Of a DNA stretch of 36,191 nucleotides, positions 8,401 through 15,994 are shown piece after piece; the first letter of the stretch is position 1; each line of letters begins with the position of its first letter. A program made the translations under genes and the position numbers. The notes under the pieces are model-generated. The model saw only the letters and a program-made list of their open reading frames with translations. It made no database searches and was not told the origin of the DNA. Source of the stretch: Pseudomonadota bacterium (GTDB taxonomy: Bacteria; Pseudomonadota; Alphaproteobacteria; Reyranellales; Reyranellaceae); assembly GCA_018240745.1 (NCBI GenBank), contig JAFEFF010000060.1:1-36191 (forward strand). Reading direction: 5' to 3'.

Positions 8401-8989
8401 GTTGTTCGCCCCGGGCGGCCTGATCGACGGCTTCTTCAATACGCAACTTCGGCCCTACGTCGACACCACGGGCCCCGTCTGGAAGGCACGGTCGGTCGAT
8501 GGCATGCCAGCGCCAGTCTCCGCGGCGGATATTGCGCAGTTCCAGCGCGCCGCCGTCATTCGCGACCTGTTCTTCGCCCCCGGCAGCACGACGATCGCCG
8601 TCCGATTCGACATAACTCCTGTCGACCTCGACCCCGGTGCGTCCCAGGTCAGCCTGGACCTCGACGGTACTTCGATCACGTACGCGCATGGCCCGTCGCG
8701 ATCGACCCAGGTCGTCTGGCCGGGACCGAACCGTATCCAGAATGTGCGGCTGGTATTCGATCCGCCGCCAGCCGGCGGGACAGGCGTGTTGGCTGAGAAC
8801 AGCCCATGGGGAATGTTCCGTCTGTTCGGGCGCGGGACACTGACTCAGGCCGGGTCGCGCGAGCGCTATACGCTCTCTTTCGCGCTCGGCAATCGGCAAG
8901 CGACATTCGAACTTCGTGCGGCCTCGGTTCTCAATCCCTTTGCACCAGGAATCCTTCAGGACTTCAGGTGCCCGTCCATGCGCGATTAG
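5429..8989 (+). CDS. tssM: TssM (IcmF family), T6SS membrane-complex ATP-binding protein
   Basis: 1186 residues, normal for TssM. Two N-terminal membrane segments (about 13-34 and 41-61) are followed by a cytoplasmic NTPase-like domain with an intact Walker A motif GPPGAGKT at 125-132, and a third membrane segment at about 433-456. The remaining ~730 residues form the periplasmic part, ending in the C-terminal IcmF/TssM domain. In the family this protein spans the inner membrane with TssL and makes the periplasmic channel. An intact Walker A is not universal in TssM, but the Agrobacterium type has one, in line with the rest of this locus. An Ala/Lys-rich low-complexity stretch lies near residues 810-835. 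It starts two bases after the tssL stop. Confidence 0.96.
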   Translation: MQVVLRSIASRWTVSLVGVVILALLIWFFGPLLDALEGWLPRLVCVVALLLLWGASNLLLDAVRRRRERRLESGVAEKTAESAEGGAGEESAALRERMSTALSLLKKARGRRGYLYEQPWYVIIGPPGAGKTTALLNSGLKFPLAAEMGQGAVAGVGGTRLCDWWFTENAVLIDTAGRYTTQDSNAAVDRAGWDAFLDLLRKTRPRQPLNGAIVVIALSDIANAPADERIAHARAIRRRIKELEARLGIRMPVYALFTKADLIAGFTEFFDDLDRDRRNQVWGVTFPLVKADQGPVGQFPGELQLLVDRLNARLYDRLQQEQSPERRGLIAGFPTQIATLAQPLQTFLVEAFGGSRLDPAPMLRGVYLTSGTQEGTPIDRLTGIIARTFGLDQRRAARLRPEQGRSYFLGRLVSEVILGEAMLVSEPPGVRLRRLVVSTASFAAIALATLGSAGWLVASRSSGEREIAAMSSALAAYEKIAKETKFDPVNDSDLPRLQPLLDAARDLQKAAGGAPGVLSRFDLSQTAKLRAGADTVYRHVLSYAFLPRLLWRLEAQMRGNFTQPDFLYEATRIYLMLGGQGPLDRALVKEWMTYDWKAAYGSAFNASLLTGLDGHLDALLAQPLPMVALDDQLVAQARTAFSRVPLAARVYSRIKPSAAAQALPPWRPSDALGPAGVNVFVRASGRKLSDGIAGFLTVDGFHKVLLPALPQATREASSESWVMGRGAAVNLDDAQQRALAKDVVGLYEADYAKAWDDLLQDINVVPLRSLPQAAQDLYILASPQSPMKQLLTAVARQLTLSEPPKSVGAKVAAAESAAEAAAKSKAAAVAPSTVSTLIPSLLSGQSGAGVPALPPGHEIDERYKPLRDLVAASGGAPIDQVLKLLSDLQQQLAKLAAAPVGSVAPGAVALGIDPSLALRAEAQRQPQPLGRWLQAMAESSTALRGGGARQQVVAAYNGSEGPAALCPLAVNGRFPFAPGSSIETPLDDFAKLFAPGGLIDGFFNTQLRPYVDTTGPVWKARSVDGMPAPVSAADIAQFQRAAVIRDLFFAPGSTTIAVRFDITPVDLDPGASQVSLDLDGTSITYAHGPSRSTQVVWPGPNRIQNVRLVFDPPPAGGTGVLAENSPWGMFRLFGRGTLTQAGSRERYTLSFALGNRQATFELRAASVLNPFAPGILQDFRCPSMRD

Positions 8990-8996
8990 CCAACCA

Positions 8997-9647
8997 ATGC
9001 CAGCCCTGCCCCCTGGCGCCTGTGTCGGTCTATTCGGCAAGCTGCCAGCACGTGGCGACTTCGTCCGCGAGAATTTGCCACGCGACTTCACGGATGCCTG
9101 GGACGCATGGTGGCTGCGCGGGTTGGCCTACACGCAGTTGCGGCCTCGCGAAGAATGGTGTGCGGCGTGGCTGGAAGCGCCGGTGTGGCGCTTCTTGTTG
9201 CCGCCCGGCCTGTGCGGCAGGAACGGCGTGCTCGGGCTTTGGCTGCCCAGCGTAGACAAGGCCGGGCGCTACTATCCGTTGACGATCGCGGCCGCTGCGT
9301 CGGACGATTGGGCTCCGTATGCAGGCAGGATGACGGATGCCCTGACAGCGTGGGAGCAGGCCGGGCGTGACACGCTGGAACACGATCTTGCACCGGCTGA
9401 GCTGCTGCTGCGTATCCAGGATGCTTTCGCGGCCAGCGATCCGCGCGGTCCCTCGATGGATTTTGCCCCAGCTCAGGCCACGTGGTGGACCGAGGGTGGT
9501 CCTCGCGTCGTGCCGCGCGTGGAGGGGGGAAGCGCCCTGCCGGAAGGGATCCGCTTTGCGGCTCTCATCGATGACGACTGGATTTCCGCCGTCCAGTCTG
9601 CGGAACCGATCACCCTCCCTTCGGGCCCCGGCGATGTCCAGCCGTGA
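8997..9647 (+). CDS. tagF: TagF, T6SS-associated protein (ImpM family)
   Basis: A 216-residue cytoplasmic protein of the TagF/ImpM (DUF2094) family. The N-terminus has the typical LFGKLPARGDFV signature, and the RYYPLTIA block at about residues 90-97 is also characteristic. In well-studied systems TagF is a post-translational repressor of T6SS firing that acts through the FHA protein; in some bacteria it is fused to PppA. Here it is separate, but its last 14 bases overlap the start of pppA (9634), a near-fusion. ATG 8997 lies seven bases after the tssM stop, so the longer upstream reading frame is not used. Confidence 0.92.
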   Translation: MPALPPGACVGLFGKLPARGDFVRENLPRDFTDAWDAWWLRGLAYTQLRPREEWCAAWLEAPVWRFLLPPGLCGRNGVLGLWLPSVDKAGRYYPLTIAAAASDDWAPYAGRMTDALTAWEQAGRDTLEHDLAPAELLLRIQDAFAASDPRGPSMDFAPAQATWWTEGGPRVVPRVEGGSALPEGIRFAALIDDDWISAVQSAEPITLPSGPGDVQP

Positions 9648-10491
9648 GATCGAGCAGCATGTAGCGCGATCCGGCGGCTTTCATTCCCGGGCAGCAACGC
9701 ATGCTGGCACCGCGAAAAGGCTCAATGAGGACGCCTATGTCAACAGGCCCGATCTCGGGCTCTGGGCGGTGGCAGATGGCGCAGGCGGACATGAGTCCGG
9801 TGAAGTTGCATCGGCAGAAGTCGCGGGCCTGCTTCAGAGTATCGGCGCAGGTCTGTCTGCCGGAGAAGTGCTTGTGGAGGTGCGGTCTCGCCTCGAGGAG
9901 GCGCACGCGCGCCTGCGTGCAATGGGCTCGGCGCGCGGGATCGGCGTCATGGTGGCCACGACGGTGGTGGTCGTGCTGGCCCGCGACGATCACTTTGCCT
10001 GCCTGTGGGCGGGCGATTCCCGGGCCTATCTGTTGCGTGGCCGTGCTCTCACCAGGATCACGCGCGACCACACACTGGTGCAGGCAATGGTCGAAAGCGG
10101 TGAGATCAGCGAAGCCGAAAGCGCCGGCCATCCGCAGGCCAATGTCGTTACCAATGCCATCGGCGCAGATAGCGACTCCCTCGACCTGGAGAAGCGAACT
10201 GGACAGCTCGTGCCAGGGGATCGGCTGTTGTTGTGCAGTGATGGATTGTTCAAGGCGATATCCGAAGACCAGGTGGCGGAGTTGCTCGCCGGTGACGGCG
10301 ACAGCGGCGCCGAACGCCTCGTCATCGCTGCCCTGGCCGCGCGAGCCACCGACAACGTCACGGTTGTGACGATCGAATTCGAAGCAGGCGGACCGCTGAC
10401 GTCTTCGGAATCCGAGAGAGCTGGCGCTTCCATCGCGACAGCATCCGAAGTCACTGAACACCCTGTGAAGCGCGGGTCGAAGCCGACCTGA
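9634..10491 (+). CDS. pppA: PppA, PP2C-type Ser/Thr phosphatase of the T6SS switch
   Basis: A 285-residue PPM/PP2C phosphatase. Metal-binding motifs are in order: RLNEDAYV (Asp33), VADGAGGHESG (Asp48, Gly49), AGDSRAYL, SDGLFKAI and the late ATDNVTVV Asp. It is predicted to remove phosphate from threonines placed by the PpkA-type kinase (27667-30045), resetting TagH and probably TssL. ATG 9634 overlaps the end of tagF by 14 bases, so the pair is probably translationally coupled. It is the last gene of the plus-strand arm and faces the end of the PAAR gene across only 12 bp, too little for two separate terminators. Confidence 0.93.
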   Translation: MSSREIEQHVARSGGFHSRAATHAGTAKRLNEDAYVNRPDLGLWAVADGAGGHESGEVASAEVAGLLQSIGAGLSAGEVLVEVRSRLEEAHARLRAMGSARGIGVMVATTVVVVLARDDHFACLWAGDSRAYLLRGRALTRITRDHTLVQAMVESGEISEAESAGHPQANVVTNAIGADSDSLDLEKRTGQLVPGDRLLLCSDGLFKAISEDQVAELLAGDGDSGAERLVIAALAARATDNVTVVTIEFEAGGPLTSSESERAGASIATASEVTEHPVKRGSKPT

Positions 10492-10503
10492 GGATTGTAC
10501 CTG

Positions 10504-10794
10504 TCAGCCGATCAGTACCGTCGGACAACCGGCGATCACGGTACCACCGTGGGCACACAAGCTGCCCAGTCGGGCCGCCGGCATGCCGCCAATCAGGACC
10601 TTGAGCGATCCCAGAGCGATCACATCGGGCGGCCCGACGCAGACCAACATGTCACTGACGCGGGCTGCGGGCATTCCGCCGATCAGCACGGTCGGAGAGC
10701 CAGGACCGGCAATCGGTCCGCCGACATGCGGGACCAGCACCGTGACCATGGGGCAAATATGCATGTCGCCAAGGCGCGCAGCCGGCATCCCCAT
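10504..10794 (-). CDS. PAAR-domain spike-tip protein
   Basis: A 96-residue protein that is only a PAAR domain. It has repeated MPAARxGD/S segments and VLIGG turns, with His and Cys residues (HICP, CAHGG) that suit zinc binding at the tip. PAAR proteins cap the VgrG trimer and sharpen the T6SS needle. No C-terminal toxin extension is present, so it is a structural tip rather than an evolved PAAR effector. The start is the ATG at 10794, which shares one base with the TGA stop of the preceding gene (TGATG). It is the last gene of the minus-strand arm. Confidence 0.93.
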   Translation of the reverse strand: MGMPAARLGDMHICPMVTVLVPHVGGPIAGPGSPTVLIGGMPAARVSDMLVCVGPPDVIALGSLKVLIGGMPAARLGSLCAHGGTVIAGCPTVLIG

Positions 10795-11399
10795 CAAACC
10801 GTCTCCGCCTCGATCCGTCCTGCGCCGCCCGCAACGATGTCCTTGGCCGAGCCAAGAAAACGTCGCAGCCGTGCTTCGCGCCGCGACGCGGGACCGCGAC
10901 AGGCAGCCAAGGCGACTGAACCGGCGACCGCGAGCCCCGTGAAATGGGGTTGCGGCGGCACTTTCGGCGCCTCAGGCGGGGCCATGGAGTCACCGCTCCA
11001 GAAGGCGCCGACGGCGGCCCATGCTTCGGCACTGCTGAAGCCCGCCGTTTCGGCCTGCTTCATCGCGCTGCGGCGGTGCTCGTCGGTCGGCTTGCGAACC
11101 CATTCTTCAGCCGCTTCGCGCACCTGCGCCTCGGCGGCCAGATTGGTGCCCGAGGCGGCAGTGTGGCGCGAGCACGTGCAGGCCCACCACACTGCCTCTC
11201 GCGCCGGCAGCGCATGAGCGATGAGTCGCGTGGCCTCGATCAGGAGCCCGGCCTTCTCGAGCCGGTCGAGCGCTTCGATGGATTCCCGGCAGCCGGCAAG
11301 CACCGACCGCCCATGGTCGTCGAGCTGCAGGTGCGGCAGCACACTCCCCAGGTCGTTGCTGAGCTTGTTCGCAGCCTTTGCGTTGGGTGGCCCAGCCAT
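10794..11399 (-). CDS. DUF6931-like T6SS-associated protein between vgrG and PAAR
   Basis: A 201-residue protein that I place in the DUF6931-type family of proteins found beside vgrG and PAAR genes. Its function is unknown. The N-terminal half is helical with a conserved-looking ALPAREAVWWACTCSRH block. The middle has a second helical part (AMKQAETAGFSSAEAW) and a Pro-rich linker. A short hydrophobic FTGLAVAGSVALAAC stretch (about 152-166) precedes a basic tail. It starts 10 bp after vgrG and its stop overlaps the PAAR start, so all three are probably made together. A role as adaptor or chaperone loading something onto VgrG/PAAR is an inference from position only. The family name is from memory of the motif. 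Confidence 0.7.
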   Translation of the reverse strand: MAGPPNAKAANKLSNDLGSVLPHLQLDDHGRSVLAGCRESIEALDRLEKAGLLIEATRLIAHALPAREAVWWACTCSRHTAASGTNLAAEAQVREAAEEWVRKPTDEHRRSAMKQAETAGFSSAEAWAAVGAFWSGDSMAPPEAPKVPPQPHFTGLAVAGSVALAACRGPASRREARLRRFLGSAKDIVAGGAGRIEAETV

Positions 11400-11409
11400 C
11401 GGTGCGGTC

Positions 11410-13251
11410 CTAGCCGATCGTGATGATGCCGCCGGCGAGCTGCAGCATCGCGGTACCTTGCACCTGGGTCATCAGGCCCTTCACCTCCGTCATGACCTGC
11501 CCGTCGATCTTGATCATCATGCCGCTGACCGTGACTCCCATCTGGTCGATCGTCACCGAGCTTTGGCCGACCTTTAGTGTGATTGACTGCATCGCCTCCA
11601 TGGTGATGGAGCCGAGATCACACTTCACCGAGATGTTGCCGAGCTTCAGCTCGGTGGTCTGATTGCCTTGCTCGAGGGTGACAGTCTCGTTGCCCTTGTT
11701 GATCGTGACGGTGCGGTCGTTCTCGACGGTCAGCGTCTGGTCGTTTTCGACCTCCGTCTTCATGTCCTTCTGGGCATGCAGGAAGACGAGTTCGTTGCCC
11801 TTCTTGTCGTCGAATGTGAGCTCGTTGAAGGCGTCCGTGCCCCCCTTTGTCACCGAACGGGTGCGAAAGCCGAGCTTCGTCTTTTCGGCCACCGGAAAGA
11901 TCGGCTTGTCATTGCCGTTGTAAAGGCCGCCGATCACGACGGGCCGGTCGGGATCGGCGTCCATGAAGGCGACGGCGACCTCTGTATCGACGCGCGGGAT
12001 GAACTGGCTACCCCATTTGTTGCCGGCCCACGGCTGGACGACACGGACCCATTCGCTGTTGTCGGCCGTCGCGTCCTCGCGCCAGTCCCAGAAGAAGCGG
12101 ATCTTGATGCGCCCCTGATCGTCGGTGTGGATTTCCTCACCCGGCGGCGCCAGAACCCTGGCGGTGTGCAGGCCCTCCATGCGCGGACGCGCGGTCGCCA
12201 TCGGCTGGCGCCACGGCACGGTGTTGGGGAACGCCATGAAGCTGTTCGAGTAGCTGGTCCCAGCCATCACGCCGGCTCGCTCAGGGGCGTCCTCGGCCCG
12301 GTGCGTGATGGACTGCACGATGTGCACCTGCTCGCCCGCATCGGTGCGCAGCTTGAACTTTCCGCCGGCGACGAGGCTCGCATTGTCACCGCCGCCGGCG
12401 ATCAGCGAAACCGCGGCCTCGGCTGCCTCCATGCGCCAGCGCGCCCGGTTCTTCGCCATGTCCGTGTCGCGCGTCAGTGCGGGCCAATGGAAGACCGGCC
12501 GGTTCGATGTGCCGCCATGCTTGAGGATCGTGTTCTGCTCCATCTTCAGGTTCTTGTCGGGCACATCGAAGTCGTAGTCCTTCACAGTGACCTTGCCGGC
12601 AGCAAGCAGCTCTGGCTTGCGGTACTCGGTGATCATGTCCGCCGTAGTGCCGACCCCGAGACGAAGCGTAGTGCCGGGAATGGTGTAAAAGCCGTTGTTG
12701 TCGTTGGTCACGACCAGCATGTGACTGTCGGACGTGTGCTCGAAGAAATAGTACCAGCCTTCCTCTTCCATCAGGCGCGTCGCGAAGTGCAGTGATGTCT
12801 CGTTGAATTGCGCGGTGGCCTTGCGCTGCGCCGGTTGGGAATAGAGGCGGAACGCCGTCTTGGTCACGCCCGCGTCGTCGAAGATGATCTTGAGGATATC
12901 CTGGGCAGTCTTGTTGAAGAACATCCGGCAATCGCTGCGGATGGCGGCCTGCGCGAGCTGGGGCACGAGGACCATGCGGTAGGCCTTGTCGAACACACCG
13001 CTCTGCTCGAGCAGGCCGAACTCCGAGACGATGCCGTGGAAATAACGAGTGCTCTTGCCACCGTGATTGACTGCGACGCAGGCGGGCTTGTTGAGCATGT
13101 TGGTGGTGTTGATCTCGCCGGTCGCCACGACTTCGATTTCGAATTCGAACAGCTGGCTGATCTTCTCATGGGCGACCATCCGGATCGCAGTCAGCGGCGA
13201 CTCGGCGGTGCTGGTGATCGACAGCAACGATTCTTTGTCATTTTCTGCCAT
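11410..13251 (-). CDS. vgrG: VgrG (TssI), T6SS spike protein
   Basis: 613 residues, the normal size for a VgrG without an effector extension. The N-terminal gp27-like hub covers about 1-380, then the gp5-like OB fold around residue 430 (PRVDTEVAVAFMDADPDRP), then a repetitive beta-helix needle rich in T-V-x-x-G-N units that ends in GGIITIG. VgrG trimerises at the Hcp tube tip and binds PAAR. It starts at ATG 13251 with a weak purine stretch. The 167-bp gap to the upstream methyltransferase gene (13252-13418) is the largest inside the minus-strand arm and could hold its own promoter, though I could not identify one. DUF6931 and PAAR follow. Confidence 0.97.
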   Translation of the reverse strand: MAENDKESLLSITSTAESPLTAIRMVAHEKISQLFEFEIEVVATGEINTTNMLNKPACVAVNHGGKSTRYFHGIVSEFGLLEQSGVFDKAYRMVLVPQLAQAAIRSDCRMFFNKTAQDILKIIFDDAGVTKTAFRLYSQPAQRKATAQFNETSLHFATRLMEEEGWYYFFEHTSDSHMLVVTNDNNGFYTIPGTTLRLGVGTTADMITEYRKPELLAAGKVTVKDYDFDVPDKNLKMEQNTILKHGGTSNRPVFHWPALTRDTDMAKNRARWRMEAAEAAVSLIAGGGDNASLVAGGKFKLRTDAGEQVHIVQSITHRAEDAPERAGVMAGTSYSNSFMAFPNTVPWRQPMATARPRMEGLHTARVLAPPGEEIHTDDQGRIKIRFFWDWREDATADNSEWVRVVQPWAGNKWGSQFIPRVDTEVAVAFMDADPDRPVVIGGLYNGNDKPIFPVAEKTKLGFRTRSVTKGGTDAFNELTFDDKKGNELVFLHAQKDMKTEVENDQTLTVENDRTVTINKGNETVTLEQGNQTTELKLGNISVKCDLGSITMEAMQSITLKVGQSSVTIDQMGVTVSGMMIKIDGQVMTEVKGLMTQVQGTAMLQLAGGIITIG

Positions 13252-13418
13252 GTGCAGCGCAACTTTCAGTGTGGTGTCGCAGCAGCCAAGTCACGATCGG
13301 GATCTTCAAGCATCCAACGGTAGCCGACCGAAGATCGAAATGAAACATCACCGTGCGGCGAGATTTTGGCGGAAGGCGCAATGGGTTCGACTTATTCGAT
13401 TAGAGGTAGAGGTGCCCC

Positions 13419-14924
13419 CTAGTCCGGCACGATCCCCAGCCGTCGCAGGATCGGCAGGCGCTGCTCGATGGCGGTGTGGACGACGTGGCGCACAGTGTCG
13501 TGCTTTTCCGGCACGACATCCGCGCTCAGCGCCTTGATCCAGGCGTCGGCACTGCTCTCGCGTTCGCCGCTGAGGAGGCGAGCGGCGATAAATTGCAGCA
13601 ACGGCGGCGCGGTGAGCCCGGTGCCGAGCCGGGACGAGGCAAGCGCGCCAGGCGTCTTGCCGGCAACGATCGAATTCACCCGCGAGCCGAATACGCGATT
13701 GAGCCGGTTCGCCGATTCGGGCTGGTCGCCGTCCGAACGCACCGCGATCTGGCATTGGTGGGACCCTACGAGAACGCCCACCAGCTCTGCCGGGTTCCTG
13801 CCCCCGCCCAGCGCCAGCAGCTCGCCGACAGTGGCCGGCCCGCGTACCGCCGCGGCCATCATGTTCTGGAGCTTATCGCCGACCTCGGCCATGCCGGCGG
13901 GTACGTGGATCTCGGTCTGCAACTCGCCCGGACTGACGATTGGCACGACCGTCAGGCGTGAAAGTGCTGCGTCACGCTGATCGTTGTACAAGCGCCGTGC
14001 GCCCCGCACGAACAGATCGTGGCGCAACTGCCGGGGCAGGCACATGTCCTTGATCAGCTCGCGCAGGATCGGGTCCTTGTAGCGATTCATGATGTCGCGC
14101 TGTTCCGGCGTCAGCATCAGCTCGGGAAAGTTCTCCATCGGATTGATGGATGACACCCAGTCCAGCTTGGCCTCGGCCAAGGCGGCGGCCACGTCGGCAT
14201 GGAAGGCCGGGGCCCAGTGCGCGCTCATATACTCGTGCGGAAGGTATTCCGTCGACATGGCGACGGTGGTGTCGAGGAGATCCCGCGTGATGCTGCTCTC
14301 GGTGAGGTACCTGCTCTCGACGCCCTTGAGGTCTCGCGCCACCGCAAGCCCGGCCTGGGCCTGCACATCGCTGCGGCCGATCGTCCGGACGCCGGCCTCA
14401 TAGATCAGCCGCTGCATTCCAAGCGCGCCCTGCCATGCAGGCAGGGCGTTGTAGCTGAGGTGTACCAGGCCGCCCGCGCGCGTTTTGCTTGCCAGCAGTC
14501 GTACTATGCCGGCGCGGACGTCGTTGCTGACCCACGACCACAGGCCATGCATGCTCACGAAGTCGGCTTGGGGGATAGCATCGGCTTGGCGGCTCGTCGC
14601 GAGCTGAGCGAGGTCGGCCTCCATGAAGCGGATGTTGTCGAGGCGCGCGGCGCGGGCGAGCCCGGCGCCGATGGCAATATGGGCCGGGTTGTAGTCGATG
14701 GCCGTGACCTGCCATCCGGGATTGGATGCCGCTGTGACAAGGGCGCCGATGCCGACACCACAGCCCAGCTCCAGATAGCAGGCTTCGTCGTCCGGCTCCG
14801 GCAGTTCGGCCGCGACATTGCCGAGCAGGCAGGCAAGTGCCATGCGCGCCGGCGACTGTTGGACATAGAAACCCTCGATGTAGGCGATGTCGGTGACGTA
14901 GCCACTGTTCCAGGATTGGGTCAT
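13419..14924 (-). CDS. SAM-dependent methyltransferase with methyltransferase-regulatory-type C-terminus
   Basis: 501 residues. An N-terminal GFYVQQSPARM block is followed by a class I SAM-binding motif YLELGCGVGIG (50-60), the acidic motif II region (AIDYNP), and an EADLAQL motif. The middle and C-terminal parts resemble the predicted methyltransferase regulatory domain found in proteins of this type, some of which (rickettsial OmpB methyltransferases) modify lysines of surface proteins. The substrate here is unknown. Its ATG overlaps the tssG stop as ATGA (14921-14924), so it is translated with the T6SS baseplate genes. It may modify a T6SS component or effector, but that is inference. It is not a core T6SS gene. 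Confidence 0.82.
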   Translation of the reverse strand: MTQSWNSGYVTDIAYIEGFYVQQSPARMALACLLGNVAAELPEPDDEACYLELGCGVGIGALVTAASNPGWQVTAIDYNPAHIAIGAGLARAARLDNIRFMEADLAQLATSRQADAIPQADFVSMHGLWSWVSNDVRAGIVRLLASKTRAGGLVHLSYNALPAWQGALGMQRLIYEAGVRTIGRSDVQAQAGLAVARDLKGVESRYLTESSITRDLLDTTVAMSTEYLPHEYMSAHWAPAFHADVAAALAEAKLDWVSSINPMENFPELMLTPEQRDIMNRYKDPILRELIKDMCLPRQLRHDLFVRGARRLYNDQRDAALSRLTVVPIVSPGELQTEIHVPAGMAEVGDKLQNMMAAAVRGPATVGELLALGGGRNPAELVGVLVGSHQCQIAVRSDGDQPESANRLNRVFGSRVNSIVAGKTPGALASSRLGTGLTAPPLLQFIAARLLSGERESSADAWIKALSADVVPEKHDTVRHVVHTAIEQRLPILRRLGIVPD

Positions 14925-15994
14925 TCACGGCCTTCAACGATCTCGCTGTCGAAAAAGGCATCGGCCGCGTCTCGTTGCCGGCGAGTGGCGCGCGATGTCG
15001 GCAACCAGGTATTCCAACCGAGCAGAGGCCTCGCGTGACCGACACCCTGCTCGCCCGGCTGGGCGAGGACCAGCGTCGGAACCGCGTCGCGGGCGAGCAC
15101 GGGATTGACGGCAAAGCCGACCTCGAAGCCGACATAGGTTCGCACCAGCGAGATCAACTCGCGCAGCAGCCTCTGATCCGGCAGCAGGCGCTCGAAATAG
15201 GCAAGATCGAGCGGCCCGATCCGTAGGACGATCCTCGCCTGCTGGTCCCAGGCGCGCACGCCTGCCGCCGCATCGACGCTCAACTGCGAGAACCTGCCGG
15301 GCGACAAGCCGACCCCGAGACGTGAACGCTGGTCGATGGGAAGCGCGAGCCAGGCGCCAGCGAACTGCTCAACCTTGACCTGCCGGCCCAGCCAGTCGGA
15401 GGCAAGGGCCTCGAGCCGATCCGCCGAGCGCGGATGGGCTGCGAAGAAGCCCGCATAGTGGCACAGCGTGGCCGGTCCGGCGAGCAGGCGGTCGGTGAGG
15501 TGCGGAGTGCCGTATCCGGTCAGGGAGAGCAGCGACTCGGCGACCGGGTCGGCGTGCTCGGGACGTGCCGTCAAGGCACCGACATCGGCCGCCCGATGCG
15601 GGCGGTATTTCGCGCCGGCTGCGGCGAATGCCGCTACCATCCGGTGAGAAATCAGGTCCAGGAACCGGGTGAGCGAGAATGCCCGCGAGCGTTGATCGGC
15701 AACGACGGCATCGGTGTAATATCGCGGCAGAACGCCGGCCGGACCCGTCAGTCCGACGACGCCGACCGTTACCAGCGGTTCGGAGATTCCGGCATCGGTG
15801 CGGATTTGGGTGACCTCTGCAGGAAGGTAAGATGATCCAGTCGTGCTGGTGAAGCGGGCGACTGCGGCCGGGTCGGCCCGGCGTCGAAGGAACGTCAGAA
15901 TCCTCACCGCGGCATCGAAGGAGAAGCGCTGCGGCTGGTCCCTGAGGCGGGCGATCGGAGTGCCACCACGCCGGGGCGAACCGGGGACCGTCAC
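14921..15994 (-). CDS. tssG: TssG, T6SS baseplate protein
   Basis: A 357-residue TssG (ImpH/VasB family). With TssF, TssE and TssK it forms the baseplate wedge. Family features are the N-terminal QRFSFDAAVRILTFLRR block, the YYTDAV/FLDLISHRMVAAF segment and the LSLTGYGTPHL segment in the middle. The start is taken as GTG at 15994, overlapping the tssF TGA as GTGA. A longer frame beginning at 16153 would overlap tssF by more than 160 bases and has a very Arg-rich N-terminus, so it is rejected. The stop overlaps the start of the methyltransferase gene. Confidence 0.9.
   Translation of the reverse strand: MTVPGSPRRGGTPIARLRDQPQRFSFDAAVRILTFLRRRADPAAVARFTSTTGSSYLPAEVTQIRTDAGISEPLVTVGVVGLTGPAGVLPRYYTDAVVADQRSRAFSLTRFLDLISHRMVAAFAAAGAKYRPHRAADVGALTARPEHADPVAESLLSLTGYGTPHLTDRLLAGPATLCHYAGFFAAHPRSADRLEALASDWLGRQVKVEQFAGAWLALPIDQRSRLGVGLSPGRFSQLSVDAAAGVRAWDQQARIVLRIGPLDLAYFERLLPDQRLLRELISLVRTYVGFEVGFAVNPVLARDAVPTLVLAQPGEQGVGHARPLLGWNTWLPTSRATRRQRDAADAFFDSEIVEGRE

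Noticed and set aside
7382..9091. 569-codon minus-strand frame opposite tssM
   Set aside because: Composition typical of an antisense frame and no recognisable motif.
13252..13418. Sigma-54 promoter ahead of vgrG
   Set aside because: No GG-N10-GC element with acceptable flanks was found on the minus strand.
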